Shown here: positions 43,771 through 53,494 of the stretch, one piece after another
Position numbering within the stretch: position 1 is the stretch's first letter
How the letters are laid out: each line of letters opens with the position of its first letter
Assembly (NCBI RefSeq): GCF_900169715.1
Contig: NZ_LT835161.1
Location: forward strand, 434,001 to 498,000
Direction: 5' to 3'
From: Kocuria massiliensis
GTDB taxonomy: Bacteria; Actinomycetota; Actinomycetes; Actinomycetales; Micrococcaceae
DNA: 64,000 nucleotides
Program-made: the position numbers and the translations under genes
Notes under the pieces: model-generated
What the model was told of the DNA's origin: nothing
Database searches by the model: none
Seen by the model: the letters and a program-made list of their open reading frames with translations, nothing else

Positions 43771-45417
43771 GTGACTTCCACACCTGATTTCTCCCGCGTC
43801 CCGAACGCCCCCTACAGCGACGACTTCCAGGCCGTCGAAGCCTTGGCCGAGGCCCTTGCCGCAGTCGATTACTCGTACGATGCCATTCTTGATCTCTTAG
43901 GGCAGGGCCCTTTTGACGCCATGATCCGCGAGCAGGTGGTACCTGCCCGGCATCGGATCACCGAGATTCTGAGGGGACGAGCCGGTGCCAAACCGGGGCA
44001 GCGCAGGCTGGCCGGCGTGGTGGAGTTCCTGATGCTCGGAGGTGTAGCCACCGAGGAGTCGCTCGATGCGACCCTAGGTGAGGGAGCATTTTCCATTTTC
44101 CATAGGCTCCGATTGCTGGAACCTGCCCATCCCGGGTCAGACGACGGCACGGTACGCTCGGCTTTTGACCTCAGGCCGCATTCGGCCGACGACGGAACCG
44201 ATCTCTGGGTCGTCTCCGACCTGGGCGCGCATCAAACTGCCGGGGCATTACCGACCGACTACGTCCTAGGCATTGGGCAAGCGTCACTTACCCTGGCTCA
44301 GTTCACCGAACGCACTCCAGTTCGGAGGGCACTTGATCTTGGAACTGGTTGTGGCATCCAGGTCTTCCATCTCTTGGCGCACTCCGATCACGTGACCGCG
44401 ACGGACATTTCCACCAGGGCGCTCGCGATGACGCGTTTCAACCTCTTGCTGAATTCATCGGCCTTGGGCATAAACCCGGAACGCCTCGAGGAACGTGTGT
44501 CTCTGCGTCAAGGGAACATGCTGGAGCCGGTGGCCTCCGAACGTTTCGATCTCGTGGTTTCCAATCCCCCCTTCGTCATCACCCCGCGTCATCCCGATGA
44601 GACCTCGGAATCTCGTTATACCTACCGCGACGGTGGATTGCCCGGTGACGAACTCGTGGCTCGATTGGTTCGTGATATTCCCGGCGTCTTGTCTCCGTGC
44701 GGCAGAGCGCACATGCTGGGCAACTGGGAAATTCCCGTGATGAAGGACGGCGAGGACGGTCAGGCTCCGTGGGACAGGCGACCAAGAGATTGGTTGGCCG
44801 CCAATTGTGACGGCTGGTTCATTCAGCGGGAAGAGACCACGCCTGAGGCTTACGCCGAAACGTGGCTCCGTGATGCCAGCCAGAATCGCGATCCGGAGGC
44901 TTTCGACGCGGCGTATCTGGACTACATCCGAGACTTTCACGGTCGCGGTGTGGCTGCCGTCGGATTCGGCATGATCTGGCTACGCCGGCGAGATGAAGGG
45001 CAACCTTTCCTCCGATTCGAATCGATAGAACACCCCATTCAACAACCGATTGCCCCCTTCATGACCGCCGCGATTGCGGCCCATGACCTCGTCGCGGGTC
45101 TCGACGACGACGCCTTGCGCGCTGTGCACCTCACCGTGGCCGAGGACGTGACCGAAGAACGACACCAGCGTCCGGGCGCCGAACACCCGGGAGTGATTCT
45201 CCTGAGGGAAGGCGCGGGCCTGCGACGAACTGAATTGCTGTCGACAGAGGCCGCGGGATTCGTTTCTGCCTGCGACGGCGAACTGACGGTTGGACAGATC
45301 CTCGACGCTCTCGGTGCCCTGCTGGACTGGGACGGTGACGACGACAAAGCCAAACTCATGGATCATGTCCGCTCGCTCATTGACCTGGGATTCTTGGTAT
45401 GTGAGCCGGAGGCCTAA
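43771..45417 (+). CDS. Class I SAM-dependent methyltransferase, N5-glutamine MTase-like, with extra domains
   Basis: The 548-residue protein has a helical N-terminal domain, a Rossmann methyltransferase core (RALDLGTGCGIQVFHLLAHS near residue 191, NPPF near residue 267), and a C-terminal 170-residue domain rich in acidic residues. NPPF identifies it as an N6-adenine or N5-glutamine class enzyme. Such long proteins are found next to trhO and topA in related actinobacteria, and target is unknown. TAGAAT lies six bases before the GTG, so it is probably leaderless. Neither a plasmid-type modification partner nor a nuclease is nearby. Confidence 0.85.
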   Translation: MTSTPDFSRVPNAPYSDDFQAVEALAEALAAVDYSYDAILDLLGQGPFDAMIREQVVPARHRITEILRGRAGAKPGQRRLAGVVEFLMLGGVATEESLDATLGEGAFSIFHRLRLLEPAHPGSDDGTVRSAFDLRPHSADDGTDLWVVSDLGAHQTAGALPTDYVLGIGQASLTLAQFTERTPVRRALDLGTGCGIQVFHLLAHSDHVTATDISTRALAMTRFNLLLNSSALGINPERLEERVSLRQGNMLEPVASERFDLVVSNPPFVITPRHPDETSESRYTYRDGGLPGDELVARLVRDIPGVLSPCGRAHMLGNWEIPVMKDGEDGQAPWDRRPRDWLAANCDGWFIQREETTPEAYAETWLRDASQNRDPEAFDAAYLDYIRDFHGRGVAAVGFGMIWLRRRDEGQPFLRFESIEHPIQQPIAPFMTAAIAAHDLVAGLDDDALRAVHLTVAEDVTEERHQRPGAEHPGVILLREGAGLRRTELLSTEAAGFVSACDGELTVGQILDALGALLDWDGDDDKAKLMDHVRSLIDLGFLVCEPEA

Positions 45418-45575
45418 CAACCGCCTCTAACGCGCGTCTGGTCGAGTAGCGTGGGGTGGAACCACTCCCTATTTCAGGGGAGGTGTACCTCACCGTGCCT
45501 GTGGATACGTGACCTACCGGTAGTTTCCTCGGCTATTGTGGGGGCGTATTCACCGGATCGGACTCAAGGAGCGAC

Positions 45576-48449
45576 GTGCCAACACAGGCCAAGGGCAAGA
45601 CGACGGGTAAGAGTCTCCTCATTGTGGAGTCTCCCTCCAAGGTCAAAACCATCGGCGGTTACCTGGGAGATGCGTACATCGTCGAGTCCTCCATGGGGCA
45701 CATTCGCGATCTTCCGCAGCCCTCCGAGCTGCCGGCGGAATTGAAGAAGACCCCGGTCGGCAAGTTCGCGGTGGATATCGACGACGGCTTCGAGCCCTAC
45801 TACGTCGTGAACCCGGATAAAAAGAAAAAGGTCACCGAGCTCAAACGGCTCCTCAAAGACTGTGACGCCTTGTATCTCGCAACCGATGCCGATCGCGAGG
45901 GCGAAGCCATCGCGTGGCACCTGCTCGAGGTGCTCAAGCCTAAGGTGCCAGTTCACCGCGTGACTTTCCCCGAAATCACCAAGGAAGCCGTGGAACGCGG
46001 CTTCGAGAACGTCCGGTCCATCGACGACTCGTTGGTTGATGCGCAGGAAACGCGCCGTGTTCTGGACCGCATCTATGGTTACGAAATCTCGCCGGTGCTG
46101 TGGCGAAAGGTCTCTCAGGGACTTTCCGCCGGCCGAGTGCAGTCGGTGGCAACGCGCCTCGTCGTCGAGCGCGAGAGGGAACGGATGAAGTTCCGTTCGG
46201 CCCAATACTGGGACCTCTCGGGAACCTTCGAAACTGCGGCCTCCGAGAGCTTTGGGGCAAAGTTGTCCGCACTCGACGGAATGCGTGTTGCATCGGGCAA
46301 GGACTTTACGGATTCCGGAGAGTTGAAGGCCTCCGCTCAGTCCAAGGTCGCGCACCTGGACGAGGAAACGGCCCGTGGCTTGGTCACAGGCCTTGAAGGA
46401 TCCGAATTCTCGGTCTCCTCGGTCGAAACCAAGCCGTATACGCGCCGGCCGGCCGCACCGTTCACGACGTCGACGCTTCAGCAGGAAGCTGCTCGAAAGC
46501 TCCGGTTCTCGTCACGTTCGACGATGCAGGTGGCCCAGCGACTGTACGAAAACGGTTACATCACCTATATGCGAACCGACTCGGTCGCCCTCTCCGATCA
46601 GGCCATCAACGCGGCCCGCCACCAAGCCACAGAGCTGTACGGGAAGGAATACGTTCCTTCATCGCCGCGTCTTTACGCATCCAAGTCGAAGAATGCACAA
46701 GAGGCTCACGAAGCCATCCGCCCTGCTGGTGACTCCTTCCGGACGCCCACGGCCGTAGCGAAGAAGCTGTCGCAAGATGAGTTCAGACTGTATGAACTCA
46801 TTTGGAAGCGCACGGTCGCCTCGCAAATGGCCGATGCAAAGGGCCAGACCGCTTCGCTCAAGCTTGAAGCCCAAACCCAGGACGGTCGTTCCGCGGAATT
46901 CTCCGCCTCCGGCACCGTGATCACGTTCCGCGGCTTCCTGGCTGCGTATGAGGAAGGCAAAGACGCCGGACGTGACGCTGAGGACTCCAAGACCGGCGGA
47001 TCGGACAAGCGGCTTCCGCAGCTCAAGGAAGGGGACAGCCTTACCGGTCGGGATATCGAGGCCAATGGTCACGAGACCTCGCCGCCCCCTCGCTACACGG
47101 AGGCTTCCCTGGTTAAGGCCATGGACGAGTTGGGCATCGGGCGTCCTTCGACCTATGCGGCGGTCATTTCGACGATCATGGACCGTGGCTACGTCAACAA
47201 CCGGTCGGGTTCGCTCGTGCCGTCCTGGACAGCGTTCTCCGTGGTCCGTTTGTTGGAGGAGCACTTCTCCAAGTACGTGGACTACGAGTTCACCGCGACG
47301 ATGGAAGACGATCTCGACCGCATTGCCCGGGGCGAGACCCAACGCGTCGACTGGCTCACCGGGTTCTATTTCGGTAACGATGCCAGGAGCGGCCTCAAGC
47401 CGATCGTGGAAAACCTCGGGGAGATCGATGCCCGTGCGGTGAATTCGATCGATATTGCCGATGGCGTAACGCTCAGGGTCGGACGATATGGGCCGTACTT
47501 GGAAACCGGTGGCGGAGTTGACGAGGAGACGGGGGAAATTAAAGATCCCATCCGTGCCAATGTGCCTGACGACCTCGCACCTGACGAACTCACCGCTGAA
47601 AAGGCCGCTGAGTTGATCGAACGAGGTAAAGCGGATGGCCGTGAACTCGGCCAGAATCCTGAGAACGGTCGGACCATCCTGGCTAAGGACGGCCGTTTCG
47701 GACCCTACGTGACGGAAGTCGTCCCAGAGATTACCGAGGAAGAGCTCGCCAACCAGCCGGTCGAGTATTACAAGAACGGCAAGCCGAAGCCGCCGAAAAA
47801 GCCGAAAAAGGAAAAGCCGCGCACGGCGTCCTTGTTCAAGTCCATGTCGTTGCAGGAGGTCACCCTCGACGAGGCCTTGCAGCTCCTGTCTCTTCCCCGA
47901 GTCGTGGGTCAAGATGCCGAGGGCGTGGAAATCACCGCTCAGAATGGTCGTTACGGCCCGTACCTGAAGAAGGGGACGGATTCGCGCTCGCTGACCTCGG
48001 AGAGCCAGATCTTCTCCATCACGCAAGAGGAAGCACTGGAGATTTACGCCCAGCCGAAACAGCGTGGTCGGGCTGCTGCCAAGCCCCCGCTGGCGGAGCT
48101 GGGCAAGGATCCCAGCAACGACAAACCGATTGTGATTAAGGACGGCCGGTTTGGGCCCTACATCACGGACGGGGAAACCAACGTCACGGTGCCTCGCTCC
48201 GAGACGTTGGAATCCATGACCTTCACCCGCGCCGTCGAGCTCCTTGCCGATAAGCGTGCGAAGGGGCCGGCAAAACGGAAAGCCCCGGCCAAGAAGACCA
48301 CGGCGAAGAAGACCCAGGCCAAGAAGACCAGCGCGTCTAAGGCCCCGGCAAAGAAGGCGACCGGTACCCGTAAGACGACGGCGAAAAAGTCGACAACCTC
48401 CGCCGCGAAGAAGCCCGCGGCCTCCACCCGGAAGACCAAGGAGGGCTAA
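45576..48449 (+). CDS. topA: DNA topoisomerase I
   Basis: TopA relaxes negatively supercoiled DNA. The 957-residue protein has a TOPRIM domain (LLIVESPSKVKTIGGYLG near residue 14, LATDADREGEAIAWHL near residue 106), the active-site tyrosine in GYITYMRTDSVAL near residue 330, and repeated topoisomerase C-terminal modules (GRFGPYVTE, GRYGPYLKK, GRFGPYITD). There are no zinc-finger cysteines; instead the last 75 residues are a lysine/alanine-rich tail as in mycobacteria. AAGGAG is five bases before the GTG. The ppx/gppA-like gene follows by one base. Confidence 0.97.
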   Translation: MPTQAKGKTTGKSLLIVESPSKVKTIGGYLGDAYIVESSMGHIRDLPQPSELPAELKKTPVGKFAVDIDDGFEPYYVVNPDKKKKVTELKRLLKDCDALYLATDADREGEAIAWHLLEVLKPKVPVHRVTFPEITKEAVERGFENVRSIDDSLVDAQETRRVLDRIYGYEISPVLWRKVSQGLSAGRVQSVATRLVVERERERMKFRSAQYWDLSGTFETAASESFGAKLSALDGMRVASGKDFTDSGELKASAQSKVAHLDEETARGLVTGLEGSEFSVSSVETKPYTRRPAAPFTTSTLQQEAARKLRFSSRSTMQVAQRLYENGYITYMRTDSVALSDQAINAARHQATELYGKEYVPSSPRLYASKSKNAQEAHEAIRPAGDSFRTPTAVAKKLSQDEFRLYELIWKRTVASQMADAKGQTASLKLEAQTQDGRSAEFSASGTVITFRGFLAAYEEGKDAGRDAEDSKTGGSDKRLPQLKEGDSLTGRDIEANGHETSPPPRYTEASLVKAMDELGIGRPSTYAAVISTIMDRGYVNNRSGSLVPSWTAFSVVRLLEEHFSKYVDYEFTATMEDDLDRIARGETQRVDWLTGFYFGNDARSGLKPIVENLGEIDARAVNSIDIADGVTLRVGRYGPYLETGGGVDEETGEIKDPIRANVPDDLAPDELTAEKAAELIERGKADGRELGQNPENGRTILAKDGRFGPYVTEVVPEITEEELANQPVEYYKNGKPKPPKKPKKEKPRTASLFKSMSLQEVTLDEALQLLSLPRVVGQDAEGVEITAQNGRYGPYLKKGTDSRSLTSESQIFSITQEEALEIYAQPKQRGRAAAKPPLAELGKDPSNDKPIVIKDGRFGPYITDGETNVTVPRSETLESMTFTRAVELLADKRAKGPAKRKAPAKKTTAKKTQAKKTSASKAPAKKATGTRKTTAKKSTTSAAKKPAASTRKTKEG

Positions 48450-48450
48450 G

Positions 48451-49428
48451 GTGCGTCTTTCGGTCCTCGACGTCGGTTCAAACACCGTCCACCTGCTCCT
48501 TCTGGATGTCCATCCGGGATCGCGGCCGGAGCCCTATGCATCCCACAAGATGCCTCTTCAGTTGGTTCAGTACTTGGATGCGGAGGGCGACATCACGCTC
48601 GAGGGCCGCACCGCTCTGACCGACTTCGTGGCCGAAGCGAGGGATTTCGCGGCCGACCACGACGCCGAAGACCTCTTGGCGTTCGCCACGTCGGCGATCC
48701 GCGAGGCCGGAAACGGCGCCGAGGTCTTGGAGCATGTCAGGTCGACCACCGGAGTCAATCTCACCGAGATCTCGGGTGACCAAGAAGCCGCGATCACGTA
48801 TTTCGCGGTGCGGCGATGGCAAGGTTGGGGAGCAGGCACCATCCTGGACCTCGACATCGGCGGAGGCTCCTTCGAGATGGCACTAGGCAACGATGCTTTG
48901 CCGGACGTTGCTGTCTCGACGCCGCTGGGGGCTGGGAGGTTGACCCGACAGTTCATCCATCACGAGCTTGCCAAGCCCAAGGAAGTTAAGGCGCTGCGGA
49001 AGCATGTGAAATCGACGCTCGAACCCGCCGTCGAGACGGTGAAGCGGGCCGGCACGCCCAACATGGTCGTCGGAACGTCAAAAACTTTTCGCTCTTTGGC
49101 GCGCATCTGCGGGGCAGCCCCGTACGCGGCGGGGCCTTACGTCAAACGCGAATTCCACCTGGAAGATCTTCGCTTGTGGACCCGTCGTATGGAAGCCATG
49201 ACGCCCGACGAACGTGCGGATCTGCCCGGTGTGTCCTCCAAGCGGGCTGCACAGATTCTCGCCGGAGGAATCGTGGCAGAAACCGCGATGGACCTCTACG
49301 GCATAACGACGATGCGTTCCGTTCCCTGGGCGTTGCGTGAAGGTTTGATCCTTCGGCGCATGGATCGGCTCAACTCCCAAGATTCGGCGGCTATGGTGGA
49401 CCCGAAGTCATTGACGCCGAACACATAG
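48451..49428 (+). CDS. Ppx/GppA phosphatase-family protein
   Basis: The 325-residue protein has the exopolyphosphatase/pppGpp phosphatase N-terminus VLDVGSNTVHLLLLDV near residue 5, FATSAIREAGNG near residue 73, LDLDIGGGSFEMALG near residue 134 and SVPWALREGLIL near the end. It hydrolyses polyphosphate or pppGpp. It is the short, two-domain version without the HD domain. The GTG has AAGGAGGG upstream and is one base after topA, so co-transcription is certain. The next gene follows after 11 bases. Confidence 0.92.
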   Translation: MRLSVLDVGSNTVHLLLLDVHPGSRPEPYASHKMPLQLVQYLDAEGDITLEGRTALTDFVAEARDFAADHDAEDLLAFATSAIREAGNGAEVLEHVRSTTGVNLTEISGDQEAAITYFAVRRWQGWGAGTILDLDIGGGSFEMALGNDALPDVAVSTPLGAGRLTRQFIHHELAKPKEVKALRKHVKSTLEPAVETVKRAGTPNMVVGTSKTFRSLARICGAAPYAAGPYVKREFHLEDLRLWTRRMEAMTPDERADLPGVSSKRAAQILAGGIVAETAMDLYGITTMRSVPWALREGLILRRMDRLNSQDSAAMVDPKSLTPNT

Positions 49429-49439
49429 GAGGACACATC

Positions 49440-50267
49440 GTGGAGGAGCCTGCTTCTCGAGGATCCGGCACCGCATCGGGTTCGTGGTCGCGGCCTCCCA
49501 TCGCCTTGTCCACCTCCTCGGTATTCCCTCTGGGCGTGAAGGACACTTTCGCCGTCGCCCAGGATCTTGGCTATGACGCCGTCGAGGTCATGATCACCGG
49601 AAACCCTTTGTCCCGTGATCCAGATGAACTCCTGGACTACATCCAGGAGTTCCAACTGCCCATTTCCGCAATCCACGCGCCGACTCTCTTGCTGACCCAA
49701 CATGTGTGGGGCGATGCCTGGAACAAGATTCGGTTGGCCGCCAAGATGGTCAAGCGAGTGGGCGCGGACGTGATGGTTGCGCACCCGCCGTTCGTCTGGC
49801 AACGCCGCTACGCCAAGGGGTTCCCTGACGGCGTCCGGGAGATCTCGGATTCTGAGGGAGTGAAGATCGCGGTCGAGAACATGTACCCGTGGCGTTTTGG
49901 ACGTCGTGAAGTACTGATGTATGCACCGCACTGGTCCCCCTTGGGACAGAACTACGAGTGGGTTACTTGGGACTTCTCCCATGCCGCCGCTTCGGGAACC
50001 GATTCCTTGGCAGCCGTCACAGAGCTCGGGGATCGATTGGGTCACGTTCACCTGACTGATGGCTCCGGAAATTCTCTGATGGATGAGCACGCGCGGCCGG
50101 GATACGGAACGCAGCCAGTTGCCGAAACGTTGCAGTACTTGGCTCAACAACGTTGGGAAGGCGTAGTGGGCGTCGAAGTTTCCACACGAAAAGCCAAAAG
50201 CACATCCCAGCGTGACGAATGGCTCTACGATTCGCTGGAATTCGCCCAACGACACCTCGGCGGGTAG
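49440..50267 (+). CDS. Sugar phosphate isomerase/epimerase-family TIM-barrel protein
   Basis: The 275-residue protein has the AP endonuclease 2/xylose isomerase-like barrel fold: LGYDAVEVMI near residue 40, AIHAPTLLLTQHVWGDAW near residue 80, VKIAVENMYPW near residue 140, VTWDFSHAAASGTDS near residue 178 and RLGHVHLTDGSGNS near residue 200, with His, Glu and Asp metal ligands. The substrate is unknown. It sits in the topA-ppx transcript in several Micrococcales. GGAGG lies about nine bases before the GTG start. Confidence 0.87.
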   Translation: MEEPASRGSGTASGSWSRPPIALSTSSVFPLGVKDTFAVAQDLGYDAVEVMITGNPLSRDPDELLDYIQEFQLPISAIHAPTLLLTQHVWGDAWNKIRLAAKMVKRVGADVMVAHPPFVWQRRYAKGFPDGVREISDSEGVKIAVENMYPWRFGRREVLMYAPHWSPLGQNYEWVTWDFSHAAASGTDSLAAVTELGDRLGHVHLTDGSGNSLMDEHARPGYGTQPVAETLQYLAQQRWEGVVGVEVSTRKAKSTSQRDEWLYDSLEFAQRHLGG

Positions 50268-50435
50268 CAGACACCCTTGGGAGTCCGACGATTGATGCGA
50301 CGCGGGCCTCCACGGGAAACCCCATGGCATCCTGTGGCGAAGCATCATCCACAAATAGTCCGTCACGTATCGGCGGTCCTGCTCCTCCGATACCGTGGAC
50401 CATGAAGACATCAACTCGACGACTCAGGAGGAACC

Positions 50436-51287
50436 ATGTCCGAACCCATCATTGCTTTTCTGGGTACCGGTTCGATGAACGGATCGATCATGTCCGGTCT
50501 GCTCGCTGGCGGGACGGATCCCAACACGATTCGTGCCACCACACGATCCGCCGACAGCGCGAAAAGCTTGGCGGATTCGCTCCCGGAAGACCAGCGTGGG
50601 GTCGCCATCTTCTCGAGCGAGGATGACTCATCGGCTAACGTTCAGGCCGTAGAGGGTGCCGACGTCGTGCTGCTCGGCGTGAAGCCCAAAGGAATTTTGG
50701 ACCTCGCCGCCGAGATCAAGGATGCGCTGGACCCCAATGCTTTGGTGCTATCGGTGGCCGCGGGCATCGACCTCGCCATGTTGGAAGGCGAACTTCGTGA
50801 CGGCCAACCGGTGATCCGCTCGATGCCGAACACCCCGTCACGTGTGGGCCGCGGCGTCATCGCGCTGGCACCGGGTACGCATTGTTCGGCGGATCAGCTT
50901 GAGCTTGCACATCGGGTCTTGCAGAATTCTGGCACCGTGATCGATGTGGAGGAGAGCCAGCTGGACGCCGTCACGGGCATTTCCGGCTCGGGCCCGGCGT
51001 ACGCATTCTTCCTGGCGGAAGCGATGCAAAAGGCCGGCGAAGCCATGGGTCTCGATGCGGCAACGGCCCGGCTTTTGGCCAAGGAGACGGTCTCGGGCGC
51101 CGGTGAACTGCTCCATGCAGACGACGCCGACCCTGAAGCCCTGCGGAAGGCCGTGTGCAGCCCCAACGGCACCACGGAGCGGGCCGTCAATGTCTTCGCC
51201 GAAGGTGGCCTCATCGAGCTGACCGAGAAAGCGGCCAAGGCGTCCGCTCACCGCAATGCGGAGATGGTCGAGGAATTCCGCCGCTAG
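50436..51287 (+). CDS. proC: Pyrroline-5-carboxylate reductase
   Basis: ProC makes L-proline from pyrroline-5-carboxylate with NAD(P)H. The 283-residue protein has the Rossmann motif IAFLGTGSMNGSIM near residue 5, VLLGVKPKGI near residue 78, MPNTPSRVGRGV near residue 129 and the signature TGISGSGPAYAFFLAEAM near residue 180. AGGAGG lies a few bases before the ATG. It is a single gene with 168 bases of non-coding sequence upstream. Confidence 0.96.
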   Translation: MSEPIIAFLGTGSMNGSIMSGLLAGGTDPNTIRATTRSADSAKSLADSLPEDQRGVAIFSSEDDSSANVQAVEGADVVLLGVKPKGILDLAAEIKDALDPNALVLSVAAGIDLAMLEGELRDGQPVIRSMPNTPSRVGRGVIALAPGTHCSADQLELAHRVLQNSGTVIDVEESQLDAVTGISGSGPAYAFFLAEAMQKAGEAMGLDAATARLLAKETVSGAGELLHADDADPEALRKAVCSPNGTTERAVNVFAEGGLIELTEKAAKASAHRNAEMVEEFRR

Positions 51288-51313
51288 GGCGGAACCATTG
51301 CTGAGGCCCCGGG

Positions 51314-51982
51314 TTAAGGACGCGCCGCGAACCGTTCGATGAGGTCGACCTGCCCCGAGACGATCAACACGTCGCGGGAGGTCACCTTAGTCTTGGCCGT
51401 TGCGTAGGTGAACTCTTCACCCGGGGACTTCACACCAACGATGGTCACGCCATAGCGGTTCCGGACGTCGGACTCCTCCAGCGTGAAACCGTGCGTTTCT
51501 TTCGGGGGGTACATCTTGACGATCGCAAAGTCGTCGTCGAATTCGATGTAGTCCAGGAGCCGCCCGGACACCAAGTGAGCGGTGCGGCGTCCGGCGTCTG
51601 CCTCGGGAAAGATCACGTAGTGTGCCCCGATACGCGAGAGGATCTTGCCGTGGGCCGGGGTGATGGCTTTCGCCCAGATACGGTCGATGCCGAGGTCCAC
51701 GAGGTTTGCCGTGATGAGCACGCTGGATTCGATCGAGGTTCCGACGCCGACCACCGCGGAGGTGAAGTCTCCGGCGCCGACCTGACGAAGGGCATCGATG
51801 TCGGAAGCATCCGCCTGAACCACGTGGGTGAGTAGGCCAGACCAGCGTTGCACCATCTCGGAGTCGCGTTCGATCGCCAAAACTTCTTTATTCTGGCGTT
51901 TGAGTTGCTGCGCCGTGGCCGCTCCGAACCGGCCGAGGCCGATCACCAGGACGGGCGCGTTATGGGGTGACCGATCAGCCAA
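51314..51982 (-). CDS. Trk/Ktr potassium uptake regulatory protein (RCK)
   Basis: The 222-residue cytosolic protein has a Rossmann RCK_N domain (VLVIGLGRFGAATAQQLKRQ near residue 11, AIERDSEMVQRWSG, VVQADASDIDAL) that binds NAD(H) or ATP/ADP, and an RCK_C domain from about residue 135. It gates the channel subunit encoded just upstream. The TTG at 51982 has GGAAGAGAGG about eight bases upstream and overlaps the trkH stop by eight bases. Single RCK copy and size fit KtrA/TrkA of Gram-positive bacteria. Confidence 0.92.
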   Translation of the reverse strand: MADRSPHNAPVLVIGLGRFGAATAQQLKRQNKEVLAIERDSEMVQRWSGLLTHVVQADASDIDALRQVGAGDFTSAVVGVGTSIESSVLITANLVDLGIDRIWAKAITPAHGKILSRIGAHYVIFPEADAGRRTAHLVSGRLLDYIEFDDDFAIVKMYPPKETHGFTLEESDVRNRYGVTIVGVKSPGEEFTYATAKTKVTSRDVLIVSGQVDLIERFAARP

Positions 51983-53384
51983 TGATGGGCCTCTCTTCCG
52001 GGTATTTGTACAGTCGGCTACGAGTTCGAAGTGCCAAGCCGGTGGCCACGGTGATGGTTCCTAGACGTCCAATAAACATGAGGACGGACAGGACATACAG
52101 GCCTGAGGCCGGTAGCTCCGCGGACAATCCTACGGATAACCCGCATGTGGCGTACGCGGAAATCACTTCGAAGAGAATCTCGTCGAGGGATGCTTGGGAA
52201 ATGAGCATCAACACGGCGGTGCCCAGCACCACGATGGTCGCGCTCATCATCACGACGGAAATGGCGATGCGAAGCACGGTATCCGGGATGGTTCGGTGAA
52301 AGGCAATCACGTGTTGGTCGCCGCGAGCCTCCGCGATGATGGCGATGAAGATGACCGCCATGGTCGTGATCTTCACACCACCGGCCGTTGAAGCGGAACC
52401 GCCGCCGACGAACATCAGCAGATCCGTCAACAATTTGGTGATCGGATGCAACTGATCCATATCCACCAGGTTGAAGCCTCCTGAACGCGTCATGACGGAG
52501 GCAAAAAACGAATGCAGGATTCGTTGTACGGGATTCTCGTCGCCAATTGTCGCGTCGTTATCCCACTCCGCCAGACCCCAGAGCAACGTTCCACCGATGA
52601 CTAGAGCGATGGACCCGAAGACCGTAATGCGGGCATTGAGATTCCAGTGTCGAACACGCAACCCGAACATGCGGATCACCAAAATGACGGGAAACCCGAG
52701 GGACCCGAACCACACGCCCGCGCACAAGGGCAGCAAAATCCACCAGTCATTGCCGTAAGGCACCAAACCGTCGGAGTGCGGCGTGAAGCCTGCGTTGTTG
52801 AACGAGGAAATTCCATAGAAGACGCCGTGCCATAAGGCCTCAGGTAGCGACTCCCCGAGGGTCATGAGGCGCAACATCACGATGCCAGCGATCGCGGCCT
52901 CGATGCTGGCCGAGGTCAGAACCACGACCCGAAGAAGCGACCCAACTTCCCCCAATTTGCCCTGCTTGCTCGTGATGCTCAGGCCTTCTTGCGCAAACAG
53001 CTTGGTTTTGAGACCCAATTTTCGGCCCAAGGCCATCGAAAGCAAGGATGTCATCGTGAGGGTTCCGAGCCCACCGATCTGAACGCCGAAGAGAATCACG
53101 AGTTGGCCGAAGAACGTCCACTGAGTCGCCGTCGTCAGCGTGGTCAATCCCGTGACGGTCACCGCCGACGTCGCCGTGAATGAGGCCTGGGACAAAGCCG
53201 GAGGGTGCCCGGATTTGCTCGCGATGGGAAGCATCAACAACAGCGAGCAGAGGACGATCACCAGGAAGAACAAGGTGATGGAGATTCGCGACGGAGTGGA
53301 CCCGAAGAGCCGATTGCCCAGATCCCTGATCCGATCCGCGGCCCGCCGGGGCTCCGCGGCCAGCGTCGAGTCTTTGCTCCGCAC
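51975..53384 (-). CDS. Potassium uptake channel subunit (TrkH/KtrB)
   Basis: The 469-residue membrane protein has eight to ten hydrophobic segments arranged as four M1-P-M2 units. Selectivity-filter regions are visible as TSAVTVTGLTT near residue 75, SSFNNAGFTPHSDG near residue 196, SVMTRSGGFN near residue 312 and SAYATCGLSVGLS near residue 426. It forms the pore with the RCK protein. The GTG at 53384 has AGGAG six bases upstream; an upstream in-frame start is less likely. The operon order is trkH then trkA. Confidence 0.93.
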   Translation of the reverse strand: MRSKDSTLAAEPRRAADRIRDLGNRLFGSTPSRISITLFFLVIVLCSLLLMLPIASKSGHPPALSQASFTATSAVTVTGLTTLTTATQWTFFGQLVILFGVQIGGLGTLTMTSLLSMALGRKLGLKTKLFAQEGLSITSKQGKLGEVGSLLRVVVLTSASIEAAIAGIVMLRLMTLGESLPEALWHGVFYGISSFNNAGFTPHSDGLVPYGNDWWILLPLCAGVWFGSLGFPVILVIRMFGLRVRHWNLNARITVFGSIALVIGGTLLWGLAEWDNDATIGDENPVQRILHSFFASVMTRSGGFNLVDMDQLHPITKLLTDLLMFVGGGSASTAGGVKITTMAVIFIAIIAEARGDQHVIAFHRTIPDTVLRIAISVVMMSATIVVLGTAVLMLISQASLDEILFEVISAYATCGLSVGLSAELPASGLYVLSVLMFIGRLGTITVATGLALRTRSRLYKYPEERPIIG

Positions 53385-53494
53385 GTACGCTCCTGCCCAG
53401 CTGCCGATGGATGATTGACCCTCCCTAGCGTAGCGGCCGGGGCGGCAGATAGGGCCGAGTGGGATGTGGCTGGGGAGCGTGCCACAATGTCTCT

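Noticed and set aside
45480-45491. GAGGT-GT-ACCTC as an iron box before topA
   Set aside because: The two-base spacer is too short for the IdeR/DtxR pattern; the palindrome may be chance.
46659-48485. Long minus-strand frame opposite topA
   Set aside because: Leucine- and arginine-rich composition reflects the antisense of topA repeats and the lysine tail.
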